Shown here piece by piece: positions 36,776 to 45,824 of a stretch of 64,000 nucleotides of DNA; within the stretch, counting starts at the first letter, position 1, and each line of letters opens with the position of its first letter. The notes below the pieces were generated by a model. It saw nothing but the letters and a program-made list of their open reading frames with translations, did no database searches and was not told the DNA's origin. The position numbers and the translations under genes were made by a program. The DNA lies in assembly GCA_963720645.1 (NCBI GenBank), contig CAVRFX010000019.1, forward strand, positions 620,001-684,000, given 5' to 3'. This stretch comes from RYN-230 sp963720645. GTDB lineage: Bacteria; Actinomycetota; Actinomycetes; Streptosporangiales; Streptosporangiaceae.

Positions 36776-37773
36776 CGCAGCTCCAGGACCGCGCGGCCGG
36801 CGCGCTGTACGGGCTGGCTGTGGGCGACGCGCTCGGCATGCCCACCGAGTCGCTGCCGCGGCGACAGATCGTGGCCCGGTACGGCGCGCTGCTGGAGGAC
36901 TTCCGCCCCGGCGCGGCCGACCAGCCGCTCGCCCCGGGCCTGCCCGCCGGGACCGTCACCGACGACACCGAGCAGGCGCTGCTGCTCGCGGAACTGATCA
37001 TCGAGGGGGAGGGCACGGTCGACGAGGCGGAGTTCGCCCGCCGCCTGCTCGCCTGGGAGGAGGACATGCGGGCCCGCGGCTCGCTGAGCCTGCTCGGCCC
37101 CTCTACCAAGCGGGCCCTGGCCGCGCTGCTCGCCGGGACCCCGGTCACCGAGACCGGCCGGGCCGGCACCACGAACGGCGCGGCCATGCGGATCACCCCG
37201 GTGGGCGTAGCCACCCCGGCCGGGGACCCGGGCCTGCTGACCGGGCGGGTGGTGACCGCCAGCCGGGTCACCCACAACACCGGGGTCGCGCTGGCCGGGG
37301 CAGCCGCGGTCGCCGCGGCGGTCAGCGCCGGCGTGGGCGGCGCGACGGTGCCGGAAGCGATCGGCGCCGCGGTGGCGGCCGCCCGGCTGGCCGCCGGCCG
37401 CGGCCGGTGGGTCGCTGCCGCCGACGTGGCCACCCGGATCACCTGGGCCACCGGGCTGGCCGCCGGGCGGCCCGCGGGCGAGGTGCTGGACCTCGTGGAC
37501 ACGCTGGTCGGCACGAGCCTGGCCACCCAGGAGTCGGTGCCCGCCGCGTTCGCCCTGCTGGCCGCCGCCCCGGGCGACCCGTGGCTGGCCTGCCGGATGG
37601 CGGCGTCGGCCGGCGGGGACACTGACACGATCGCGGCGATCACCGGCGCGATCGGCGGTGCCTGCCACGGCGCGGCGGCCTTCCCGGAGCAGGCCCGGGT
37701 CACGGTCAGCGCGGTCAACGGGCTGCGGCTGGACGAGGTGGCGGCGGCCCTGCTCGCCGTCCGCGGCTCATGA
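36772..37773 (+). CDS. ADP-ribosylglycohydrolase-family protein
   Basis: 333 residues. DraG/ARH-type fold with the metal sites VTDDTEQA near residue 61 and AGGDTDTIAAITGAI near 280, and LYGLAVGDALGMPTE at the start. Family enzymes cleave N-glycosidic bonds of ADP-ribose; many operon-linked bacterial members have unknown small-molecule substrates. Placed between a permease and a PfkB kinase, it resembles E. coli yegU in yegTUV. ATG overlaps the previous stop. Confidence 0.9.
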   Translation: MTQLQDRAAGALYGLAVGDALGMPTESLPRRQIVARYGALLEDFRPGAADQPLAPGLPAGTVTDDTEQALLLAELIIEGEGTVDEAEFARRLLAWEEDMRARGSLSLLGPSTKRALAALLAGTPVTETGRAGTTNGAAMRITPVGVATPAGDPGLLTGRVVTASRVTHNTGVALAGAAAVAAAVSAGVGGATVPEAIGAAVAAARLAAGRGRWVAAADVATRITWATGLAAGRPAGEVLDLVDTLVGTSLATQESVPAAFALLAAAPGDPWLACRMAASAGGDTDTIAAITGAIGGACHGAAAFPEQARVTVSAVNGLRLDEVAAALLAVRGS

Positions 37774-38716
37774 CGATCCAGCGACTGCTGTACCTGGGCA
37801 ACGTCGTGGTGGACATCGTGCTGGACGTGCCGGCGCTGCCGGACCGCGGCGGCGACGTGCTGGCCCGCCGGTCCCGGCTCACCCCGGGCGGCGGGTTCAA
37901 CGTGATGGCCGCGGCGGCCCGGCAGGGACTGCCCGTGGCCTACGCGGGGGCGCACGGCACCGGGCCGTTCGCCGACCTGGCCCGCGCCGGGCTGGCCGCG
38001 GAAGGCATCGAGGTGCTGCAGCCGGCCACGCCGGGCAGCGACACCGGCGTGGTGGTCGCCGTCGTGGACGACACCGGTGAGCGGACGTTCGTGACCAGCC
38101 CCGGCGCGGAGGCCACGCTGACCGCGGCGGACCTGGCCGGCGTGATCGCCCGGCCTGGCGACGCGGCCGGCCTGTCCGGCTACGGGCTCGTGCACCCCAG
38201 CAACCGCGGCGCGCTGATCGGCTGGCTGGCCCGGCTGCCTGCGGCGGCCACGGTCGTGTTCGACCCGGGCCCGCTGGTGATGTCCATCCCGCCGGAGGCG
38301 CTGGGCCAGGTGCTGCGCCGGGCCGACTGGCTGACCTGCAACGCGCGCGAAGCGGCGGCACTGACCGGAGCTGACACCCCCGCCGCGGCGCTGCGCGCGC
38401 TGGCGGCCCGGCTCGCCGGTGACGGCCGCCCCGGTGCGCGGGTGCTGGTCCGCACGGACCGGACGGCTGCCTGCTGTCCTGTTCTTCCGCAACGAACCCG
38501 CTCGCGGTGCCGGGCTTCCGAGTCACCGAACTGGACTCCAACGGGGCGGGCGATACCCACACGGGCGCCTTCATCGCGGCGCTGGCCACCGGTGCGGAAC
38601 CGCCGGAGGCGGCCCGGCGCGCCAATGCCGCGGCGGCTATCTCGGTAACGCGGCGCGGACCCGCTACCGCGCCTTCCGCGGCCGAACTGGCGCTGTTCCT
38701 TTCCCGGCGGTCATGA
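37770..38716 (+). CDS. PfkB-family carbohydrate/nucleoside kinase (frameshift)
   Basis: Ribokinase-fold kinase. The N-terminal GGGFNVMAAAARQGLPVAY and the C-terminal anion-hole motif SNGAGDTHTGAFIAAL, with catalytic Asp, are both present, but in different frames joined by a shift near 38470. ATG 37770 overlaps the glycohydrolase stop. It would phosphorylate a sugar or nucleoside, perhaps the ribose released by the upstream glycohydrolase. Resembles yegV in position. Last gene of the operon. Confidence 0.87.
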
Positions 38717-38794
38717 ACACGGTCATGAACACGGTGCGATGAACACTTTCTCTGCGGTGGTGTAAGAACTCGCCAATCGTGGAATAGAGCTCTG

Positions 38795-38812
38795 CGTAAT
38801 TGATCAATTACG
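38795..38812. promoter_or_regulatory. Perfect 18-bp AT-rich palindrome CGTAATTGATCAATTACG
   Basis: The dyad touches the ribosome-binding site (GGGGGGAGA, 38812-38820) of the basic protein gene at 38824. It could be an operator, or in mRNA a hairpin that hides the binding site. It is strongly AT-rich compared with its surroundings. Confidence 0.55.
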
Positions 38813-38823
38813 GGGGGAGATCA

Positions 38824-40083
38824 ATGCCGGTGCAAACCACGGCACGCACGGGTGTTCGCCGCAAATCAGCGGCGACCGCGCGTACCGGCGCGATCCGCAG
38901 CAGTGCGGCCAAGAATGCCGCCAGCAATCGGAAATCCAGGACCAGCACGAAGGCGGCCGCCGCCAGGCCAATGCGTGGCGCGGCCACGGGGGCGAGGAGC
39001 ATGAGGAGTACAGGAGCCGCCGCGAAGACCGTGTCGTCCGCGGCCGTGAAGGTTGCCTCGTCGGCAACCCAGATGGCGGCGGCGGCCACCAAGGCCACGT
39101 CGTCGGCTAAGACCATGTCCACCGCCATGCAGGCGATGAACACCGCTACCAAGACGATGTCCAGCGCCATGCAGGCCATGAACACGGCGACCAAGGCCAT
39201 GTCGTCGGCGGCCAAGGCGCTGACCGGGGCGGCCATGACGGTCTCGGCCCCGGCGGCGTCCGCCTCGGCGGGGACCCGGAGCCGGACCGTGGCCAAGCCC
39301 AAGAGCGCGGCCAGGCCGCGGACGACGGCCAAGCCCAGGAGCACGGCGAAGCCCAGGAGCACGGCGAAGCCACGCACGACGGCGAAGGCCCGGACCACGG
39401 CCAAGCCCAGGATCGCGAAGGCCGGGACCACGGCGAAGCGCGCGACCGGCACGACGTCGAGGACGGCCACGGCCGCCAAGACCCGGCCGGCCGCGAAGCC
39501 CAAGGCGCCCGCCCGTCCCCGCACTGCGGCCAGGTCCCGCACCGTGGCTGGTGCGTCCACGGCGGCGTCCCGGTCCCGGACCACGACCTCGGCGCGCAGC
39601 CGGCGTCGTCGCGGCCCGCCCGGGCGGCCGCGAAGCCGAAGGCGCCCGCGAAGCCGAGAGCGATCGCGAAGCCGAAGGCGGCCACGGCGAAGCCGCGGAC
39701 CGCAGTGAAGCCGCGGGCGATCGCGAAGCCGAAGCCCGCTACGGCGGCGAAGGCGCGGACCGCGGTGAAGCCGCGGGCGATCGCGAAGCCGAAGCCCGCT
39801 ACGGCCGCGAAGCCGCGGACCGCGGTCAAGCCGCGGACGACGGCCCGGCCGGGGCTGGCCGCGAAGCCGGCGCTGGCCAAGAAGGCGGGCACGGCGATGA
39901 AGCCGGGCATGAAGCAGGGAATGGCCAGCGCCGGCCAATTCACGGCCCGCCATGTCCCGTCCGGGGACGGCGCGCCCGGGGATCCCGGCCGTCGGCCCGG
40001 CTGGGCCACAGCCCGGCAACGGCTCGCCCGCTGCTCCGGGAACCGACCGCTACCGCGACATGCTGGCCGGCCTCATGCGCTGA
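38824..40083 (+). CDS. Histone-H1-like Lys/Ala/Pro/Arg-rich protein (frameshifts)
   Basis: About 419 residues from ATG 38824. It is made of repeats: MQAMNTATK/MSSA units near residues 95-135, then many KPRTTAKPRSTAKPR-type units, like histone H1 or the HupB tail. Frame shifts near 39600 and 40010 are needed; the end reads GTDRYRDMLAGLMR. There is no globular DNA-binding core. Probably a DNA- or RNA-condensing nucleoid protein (inference from composition). Repeat-rich DNA may itself cause assembly errors here. Confidence 0.7.
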
Positions 40084-40180
40084 GGCGGTCACGCCGCGAG
40101 CCTGGCGGCCGGCTGGCCGGGTGCGGTGCCTCACGGGGGCGCCGCGGAACCCGCCACGCCGGCCGTAGGCTTTCCGGGTG

Positions 40181-40266
40181 CCTGCGTCCCGGAGCCCTGC
40201 GTCCCCGGGTCCGGCGTCCCCGGGCCCGGCGTCCCCGAGTCCTGCGTCCCCGAACCCTGTGCCCGC
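40181..40266. repeat. 15-bp degenerate tandem repeat
   Basis: Five to six copies of a CCTGCGTCCCCGGGC-like unit. Read in one frame they encode PASPG pentapeptides, but no start leads a real gene here. They precede the arylsulfotransferase remnant. Confidence 0.7.
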
Positions 40267-40277
40267 CTCCGCTGCCC

Positions 40278-40696
40278 GTGGACAGCTCGTTCGCCGTCAA
40301 GGCCGCGCCCGGGCAGGTGCTGGACAGCGCGGGCGAGGCGCTCGCATGGCAGCACGACCCCGAGGCGCTCGGCCACGACACGTACAGCTTCTTCGACAAC
40401 GAGTCGTCGGGCACCCCGGAGCTGCCGTACAGCCGGGCCATCACGGTGCGGCTCGACGAGCGGGCCAGGACAGCCGCGCTGGTCGCCTCGGACAATCAGC
40501 CTGAGGGCCTGTCCGCTGCCTCCCAGGGCAACGTGCAGACGGCCCGCAACCGGGACCTGTTCGTCGGCTGGGGCATCCTGCCCTACATCTCGGAATCAGC
40601 CCGTCCGGGCGGTTGCTGTTCAACGCCGAGTTCCCGGCCGGCGTCAACACCTACCGTGCGTACCGGCTGCCCTGGCCCGGAGCCGGCCGGCGGTAG
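40278..40696 (+). pseudogene. Arylsulfotransferase-like protein, C-terminal remnant
   Basis: The text AWQHDPEALGHDTYSFFDNES, SRAITVRLDER and SAASQGNVQTARNRDLFVGWG matches the C-terminal blades of arylsulfotransferase (ASST) family proteins. A shift near 40610 then gives RLLFNAEFPAGVNTYRAYRLP and a stop. The N-terminal two thirds are missing, so this is a truncated copy. The following 40697-40870 shows no gene. Confidence 0.6.
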
Positions 40697-40870
40697 CGGG
40701 CCTGGCCGCCGGGCCGGGCGGGCGCGGCGGTGCGGGCTGGTGCGCCCAGTGCGGTGTCCAGCTGGCACCGCCGCCCCGGCCCGGCGGCCTGGCGGCCAGG
40801 CAGGCGCGCAGCGCCAGGTACCGGGGGACGGTTTCCGCTGCGCCTGCTCCTCCTGGCCACCCCGCTCCTG

Positions 40871-41588
40871 CTACCCCGGGCGCCTGCGCGGCCGGTTTAT
40901 CCAGAACGTGAGCTCGATCAGCAGCCCGGACAGGGCCCAGGCCGCGACCACGTCCGTGAACCAGTGATAGTCACACCACACGAGCGCGGCCCCGACCGCC
41001 AGCCACAGCACGGCCAGGCGGCTAGCGCCAGGTAGCGGACCCGGCAGGCTGGCCGGCCACCAGCATCGCCACCGCGAGCGAGAGCGCCGCGCACGCGGTG
41101 GACGTGTGACCGGACGGGAAGGCGCCCAGCTGCCCGGGCATGACCGCGGGCAGGCCCGGGCCCGGCCGGCCAATGATGATCTTCGCGGGGATCACGGTGG
41201 CCATCAGCAGCACGACGCCGGTCAGCGCGATGAGCACCGGGCGGAACGTGTGCCGCCGGATGGCCAGGGCCAGTGCCACCGCCGCCAGCACCGGCACGGC
41301 CACCGTGGTCATGCCGAGGTCAGTGAGGAGCGGAGCGGGCCGGTGCGGGGTGTCGCCCAGCCACCGCCACCCGGGCGACGCCGCCCGGGCCAGCACCCCC
41401 GCGCGGATCCGCTCGTCCAGGCCGGTGAGCGGGCCGTGCACGAGCACGCCGAGGGTCAGCAGGGCCAGGAGCAGGAGCAGGCCCCAGGTGAGGGGCCTGG
41501 GATACCGCGGGAACGCCCAGTCCAGGGGCGGGCCGGGCGCCTCGCCCGCCACCTCCGCGCTGACCTGGTCTTCGCTGGCCTTGTCCAC
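40871..41588 (-). CDS. PAP2-family phosphatase (frameshift)
   Basis: Membrane phosphatase of ~238 residues. Motif 1 KIIIGRPGP and motif 2 PSGHTSTACAAL are clear; after a shift near 41045 motif 3 reads CDYHWFTDVVAAW with the nucleophile His and Asp, although the usual Ser-Arg pair is not obvious. About six membrane segments. It dephosphorylates lipid phosphates such as undecaprenyl pyrophosphate or phosphatidic acid. Confidence 0.83.
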
Positions 41589-41643
41589 TCACCGTGAGGG
41601 TACCCGGCGTTCCCGGCCGCCGGGCAACGGGACGTTCCGGCGG

Positions 41644-42018
41644 TCACGTGGTCCACGGGGGAGTGAACCAGGATCCGTCCGGCAGGACACCCGCGAACCC
41701 GACCGTCGTGGTGACCCAGGCCGTGACCGGCCCGGCAGACAGGTTGCTGGCCCCGAACCGGGCCCCGGCCGGCACCAGGACCACGTCTCCCGCGGCGGCG
41801 TCGCCGGTCTCGCCGTCCACGCTGACCCGCAGCGTGCCGCCGAGCACGTACAGCACCTCCTCCCGGGACACGTGGTGCGGCACCCCCTCGGTGCCACCCG
41901 GGATCTCGATCCGCCAGGCGCACAGCTCCCGGCTGCCGCGGGCCGGGCTGGCGTAGGACGTGAACGTGGTGCCGTGCATCTGATGCACGGCCGACTCGGA
42001 CGCGTGGATGACGGGCAT
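41644..42018 (-). CDS. Cupin-domain protein
   Basis: 124 residues, a single small beta barrel. Motif 1 (HHVSREEVLYVLGG) has His-His...Glu and motif 2 (GDVVLVPAGARFGASN) lacks the second His. It shares a short divergent region with a MarR regulator and two dyads, so it is the likely target. Substrate unknown; could be a small-molecule sensor or isomerase. Confidence 0.85.
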   Translation of the reverse strand: MPVIHASESAVHQMHGTTFTSYASPARGSRELCAWRIEIPGGTEGVPHHVSREEVLYVLGGTLRVSVDGETGDAAAGDVVLVPAGARFGASNLSAGPVTAWVTTTVGFAGVLPDGSWFTPPWTT

Positions 42019-42034
42019 GAAACGGTCCTCCCGG

Positions 42035-42075
42035 ATATAGGCAAGCAGCTTGCTTATATGCTCAAGCTACTTGCC
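42035..42075. promoter_or_regulatory. MarR-type operator pair
   Basis: Dyad 1 at 42035-42059 is ATATAGGCAAGC-A-GCTTGCTTATAT. Dyad 2 at 42061-42075 (CTCAAGCTACTTGCC) is a related sequence on the other strand. Both lie between the cupin and MarR starts, fit for autoregulation and control of the cupin gene. Confidence 0.65.
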
Positions 42076-42095
42076 TAATCTGTCAAGCTTGGTGG

Positions 42096-42543
42096 ATGCA
42101 GCATCATGACCCTCAGGCCCTGGCCGTCGGGCTACTGTCGGCGGGCCGGGCCCTGGTGGACGGGATCTCGGCCGGGGTGCAGGCCCGCGGATTCGATGAC
42201 CTGCGTCCCGCGCACGGCTTCGCGTTCGCCCGGCTCGCCCCGGACGGCGCGACCATCACCCAGCTGGCCGAGCACCTCGGCGTCACCCGGCAGGCCGCGG
42301 CCCAGCTGGTGGACGAGCTGCTCGCCCGCGGCTACGTCCGGCGCAGCCGCCACCCGGGTCGACGCGCGGGCCCGGCTGATCACGCTGACCGACCGGGGCT
42401 GGGCCTGCACCCGGGCCGCCGAGGCGGCCATCGCCGACACCGTGCGCCCATGGGCCGTCGTCCTGGGCGAGGACCGGCTCCGGGAGCTCCAGGACGACCT
42501 GCTCCGCATCGCCCCGCGCGGCCCGCTCCGGCCCACCTGGTAA
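42096..42543 (+). CDS. MarR-family transcriptional regulator (frameshift)
   Basis: ~148 residues from ATG 42096. The winged helix ITQLAEHLGVTRQAAAQLVDEL with RGYVRRSRHP is followed, after a shift near 42357, by the wing strand VDARARLITLTDRGWACTRAA. Divergent from the cupin gene with two operators between. Small-ligand-responsive repressor by family. Confidence 0.85.
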
Positions 42544-42584
42544 TCGGCTCGACCGGCCGCGGCACCCGCGGATACGTTGTCGGC

Positions 42585-43135
42585 ATGGAGGCATCCGAGG
42601 GGCATCCGGCGGTCCGCCCGGCAGATCTCACCGGAGCGCTGCACGCCAGGGCCCGGATCCGGACCTGGCCGCGCCGCTCGCCTTGTTCGGGCGGTTCATC
42701 GGGGCGTGGGACATCGAATGGCGCGGGACCGACCGGCACGGTAACCCGGCGACCATGCGGGGCGACCTGCACTTCGGCTGGGTCCTGGACGGGCGGGCCG
42801 TCCAGGACGTCTGGCGGGTGCCCTCGTCCGGTGCGGCCCCGCCCGGGCTGCGGCCGTTCCACGGCACCACGCTCCGCTTCTACGACCCGTCGCTCGGGGC
42901 GTGGCGGTCAACCTGGATCGACCCGCTGAACGGCCGGGTCCGCCGGTTCATCGGCCACCCCGAGGGCGGGGACATCATCCTCGACGGGCTGGACGACGAG
43001 CCAGCCGAGCGCTGGGCCTTCCGCGACATCACGCCCGGGCCCGCCCCGGAATCCTTCCGGTGGACCGGGGAGGTCTCCACGGACGGCCGCCGCACCTGGC
43101 GCCTGGACGAGGAGATGCTGATCCGGCGCCGCTAA
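42585..43135 (+). CDS. Conserved protein, lipocalin/DUF1579-like (frameshift)
   Basis: ~183 residues from ATG 42585 (MEASEGHPAVRP), with a shift near 42652 before LALFGRFIGAWDIEWRG. The rest (MRGDLHFGWVLDGRAVQDVW, TTLRFYDPSLGAWRSTWIDP, EGGDIILDG) has the alternating strands of small beta-barrel proteins that are annotated DUF1579 or similar. Function unknown. Confidence 0.6.
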
Positions 43136-43139
43136 CCGG

Positions 43140-43211
43140 GCGGTCGCGGAACTGGAGCAGTTCCTGGCCGAGCGGGCCGACCGGCTGCTGCGCACCGCGG
43201 TGCTGCTTACC
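43140..43211 (+). pseudogene. ECF sigma-factor N-terminal fragment
   Basis: AVAELEQFLAERADRLLRTA followed by VLLTR matches the first helix of SigE-family ECF sigma factors (typical ...LLRTAYLLTG). After this the sequence leaves the family and no region 2 or 4 follows before the kinase gene. A decayed remnant of about 24 codons. Confidence 0.4.
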
Positions 43212-43349
43212 AGGCTCTCGCCCCCGGTGGCCGCCACGGTTTACCGCCTGCCCCGCGCCCTGCGCGCGGCGCGGTGCGGCATGGGATGCGCGAGGCGCGC
43301 GGTGCGCCGCCGCGGACCGCGGCGGCATGGTTTAGCCTGATCCAGCCCC

Positions 43350-44234
43350 ATGACCCACGCAGTGATCATCATCAACCGCAGCCGGGTCCGGGATCTGTCC
43401 CGGTTCCGGCGTCAGTGCTGCCTGGCGGCACGAGCGGCGGGCTGGGAGCAGCCATCCTTCGCCGAGACCAGCCCCGCCGACCACGGCCTGGGACTGGCCC
43501 GGGACGCGCTCGCGGCGGGGGCCCGGCTGGTCGTGGCGGCAGGGGGCGACGGCACCGTCCGGGCCTGCGCGCACGCCCTGGCCGGCACCGGCGTGCCGCT
43601 GGCGATCGTGCCGCGCGGCACGGCCAACCTGGCCGCCCGGGCGCTGGGCCTGCCTTCCCGGCTGGACGCCGCCCTCGCGGCCGGATTCGCCGGCCGTGAC
43701 CGCCGGATCGACCTGGCCGGGGCCGACGGGCTGCTGTTCGCGGCCATGGCCGGGATCGGGCTCGACGCCGCCGTGGTGGGCGGCACTCCTGACCTGCTCA
43801 AGCGCCACCTCGGCTGGCTGGCCTACGCGGCCGGCGGGGTGACCCGGCTGGCCGGCCGCCGCCGCCTGTTCACGGTGCGCCTGGACGGCGGGCCGCCGCT
43901 GGCCCGGCTGGCCAGGTCCGTGGTGATCGGCAACGTCGGGCTGCTGCCGGGCGGTTTCGCGCTGCTGCCAGACGCCCGGCTGGACGACGGGCTGCTCGAC
44001 GTCGGGATCCTCGCCCCCGCCGGGCTGCCCGGCTGGGGCCTGGTCGCCCGGCGCGTGGTCACCGGCAGCCGTCACGACGACCCGAACCTGGAACGGTACC
44101 GGGCCCGGCGGGTCGAGATCGAGGCGGCTGCCGAGCTGCCGCGCGAGGTGGACGGGGAGGTCATCACCCCGGGCCGGTCCCTCACGGTCACGGTGCGGCC
44201 GGGCGCGCTGCTGGTCCGGGTGCCCGGCCGGTGA
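43350..44234 (+). CDS. Diacylglycerol/lipid kinase family protein
   Basis: 294 residues, intact. Catalytic-domain motif VVAAGGDGTVRACAHALAGT near residue 63 and PRGTANLAARALGLP near 91 define the DAGK family. The C-terminal domain ends DGEVITPGRSLTVTV as usual. Cytoplasmic or membrane-associated enzyme that phosphorylates a lipid. ATG 43350. It reads toward the ATPase gene at 44311. Confidence 0.93.
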   Translation: MTHAVIIINRSRVRDLSRFRRQCCLAARAAGWEQPSFAETSPADHGLGLARDALAAGARLVVAAGGDGTVRACAHALAGTGVPLAIVPRGTANLAARALGLPSRLDAALAAGFAGRDRRIDLAGADGLLFAAMAGIGLDAAVVGGTPDLLKRHLGWLAYAAGGVTRLAGRRRLFTVRLDGGPPLARLARSVVIGNVGLLPGGFALLPDARLDDGLLDVGILAPAGLPGWGLVARRVVTGSRHDDPNLERYRARRVEIEAAAELPREVDGEVITPGRSLTVTVRPGALLVRVPGR

Positions 44235-44310
44235 GTTAGAGATCGTCCGCGCAGGGAAATGGCAGGGGGCATGCCCATGGCCGGTGCCCCTGCCCCCGGA
44301 GGTGGATGAC

Positions 44311-44826
44311 GTGGAGATCAAGATGGTGCTGTTCCTGCCCCGCGACGCCGCGAGCGTGCCAGTCAGCCGCCAGGTCCTCGATAGCTGCCTGGAGACCCTC
44401 GGCGTGACCCCGGACACCCGCACCGACATCGCGCTGGCCCTGGGGGAGGCGTGCGCCAACGTCGTCCAGCACGCCGGTCCCGGCTTCGAGTACGAGGTGC
44501 TGGCCACGGCCCGGGACGGGCGGTGCGTCATCGAGGTGGTCAACACCGTTGACGGCATGCAGGCCGGCCCCGCGGCCACCGCGCTGGGCGCACCCTCGGC
44601 CGACCCGGTCCCGCCGACCGCCGAGCACGGCCGCGGCCTGAAGATCATCGATGCGGTGACCGACAACCTCCAGCTGACCGGCGACGGCCAGGACGCGACC
44701 ACCGTGCACTTCGAGAAGGCCCTGAGCTGGCTGCCCGGGGCGGCACGGCGAGCACCTGTTCAGCACCCGCTCCTAGGCAGCCGGGCGGGCGGCGCGTCCG
44801 GCCGGCCCGGGCTCAGCCCGCGCTGA
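44311..44826 (+). CDS. HATPase_c ATP-binding protein (anti-sigma/RsbW-like)
   Basis: 171 residues from GTG 44311, chosen for GGAGG about 8 nt upstream. Single GHKL ATPase domain: N-box GEACANVVQHA and G-box HGRGLKIIDAV. Actinomycetes use many such proteins as anti-sigma kinases or partners of receptor-like regulators. The last ~30 residues are of low complexity and may result from a late indel. The 3' end overlaps the convergent nitroreductase gene by 14 nt. Confidence 0.85.
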   Translation: MEIKMVLFLPRDAASVPVSRQVLDSCLETLGVTPDTRTDIALALGEACANVVQHAGPGFEYEVLATARDGRCVIEVVNTVDGMQAGPAATALGAPSADPVPPTAEHGRGLKIIDAVTDNLQLTGDGQDATTVHFEKALSWLPGAARRAPVQHPLLGSRAGGASGRPGLSPR

Positions 44827-45424
44827 AAGGCTGTCCCCACTGGCCCCGGTGCAGGACCTCCGCCGCGGGCCGGCGCCGGTCGCGCAGATCGCGGGGCGGT
44901 TCCTCGCTGTAGCCGACCGAGATAGCGCCGATCGGGGAGAACTGGGGTGGCACCCCGAACTCCGCGCGGAAGGCGCCGATCCGGTCCGGCGGGAGCCCGA
45001 AGAAGCACGCGCCGAGCCCGGCATCGACCACGGTCAGCAGCATCTGCAGGGAGGCGAACCCGGTGTCGATATCCCAGTACGGGGCGGGCCACCGGGCGTC
45101 GCTGCGATCCGTCCACCCCTTGTCGGGCTGGGCGTAGCGGTCGAGGTAGGCGTCCTTGTTCGACAGCGGCACGATGACCAGCGGGGCCTCCACCTGCGCC
45201 GCGAGCCATCCTTCCGGGCCGTCCGCGGGCGTCGCCGCGGCCCGGGACCGGGCCACGCGGCCGGATCGTCCAGCACGAGGAACGCCCAGCCCTGGGAGAA
45301 TCCGGCGGACGGCGCGCGCAGGCCGTTCTGCAGGATGCGGTCCACCACGTCCGGGGGGACCGGGCGGGCCATGTCGTAGTGGCGCACCATCCGCCGTGCG
45401 CCGGATCACGTCCTGGAATTCCAT
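44813..45424 (-). CDS. Nitroreductase-family protein (frameshifts)
   Basis: ~203 residues from ATG 45424 (MEFQDVIRR). Two shifts, near 45395 and 45258, join MVRHYDMARPVPPDVVDRIL with APSAGFSQGWAFLVLDDPA and then the domain with WDIDTGFASLQMLLTVVDAG and LGACFFGLP, the FMN-binding core. Uses NAD(P)H and FMN to reduce a nitro, quinone or similar substrate. Confidence 0.82.
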   Translation of the reverse strand: MEFQDVIRRTADGAPLRHGPPGPPGRGGPHPAERPARAVRRILPGLGVPRAGRSGRVARSRAAATPADGPEGWLAAQVEAPLVIVPLSNKDAYLDRYAQPDKGWTDRSDARWPAPYWDIDTGFASLQMLLTVVDAGLGACFFGLPPDRIGAFRAEFGVPPQFSPIGAISVGYSEEPPRDLRDRRRPAAEVLHRGQWGQPFSAG

Positions 45425-45443
45425 GCCAGCCACCCTAGAGTGG

Positions 45444-45824
45444 CTAGCCGGCGGGGGTCTCCTGGAGCACGGCCAGGATGTTGCCGGCCGGGTCGCGGAA
45501 CCAGGCGATGTCGGGTCCGTAGCCCCGGCTGATGCCCTTCTCGTCCTGGGCCAGCCCGTCATAGCGCTCGAACGTCACGCCCCGCGCGGTCAGCTCGTCC
45601 ACCGCCGCGTCGATGTCGTCGACCGGGAAGTTGAGGATGGTGTACGCCGCCGGGACGTGACCGGGTTTCGGGTAGACGAGCGTGTCCCGGCCACCCGCCA
45701 GGTGCAGCGTCATCAGGCCGTTGCGCTCCGAGGTGGGGATGCCGAGCACCTCACCGTAGAACGTGCGTGCCGCCGGCAGGTCGTCCACGGCGAAGCCGCT
45801 GAAGGCCCTGGTGTTCGCGAACAT
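45444..45824 (-). CDS. VOC-family protein (glyoxalase fold)
   Basis: 126 residues from ATG 45824, behind GAGGAG. Two beta-alpha-beta-beta-beta modules: FSGFAVDDLPAARTFYGEVL and LNFPVDDIDAAVDELTARGV, ending DPAGNILAVLQE. Metal-binding residues are only partly kept. Likely lyase, dioxygenase or binding protein; substrate unknown. Confidence 0.87.
   Translation of the reverse strand: MFANTRAFSGFAVDDLPAARTFYGEVLGIPTSERNGLMTLHLAGGRDTLVYPKPGHVPAAYTILNFPVDDIDAAVDELTARGVTFERYDGLAQDEKGISRGYGPDIAWFRDPAGNILAVLQETPAG

Noticed and set aside
38808..40019. Minus-strand 403-codon frame opposite the basic protein
   Set aside because: It mirrors the repeats of the plus-strand gene. The plus strand has the ribosome-binding site and the expected Lys/Ala composition.
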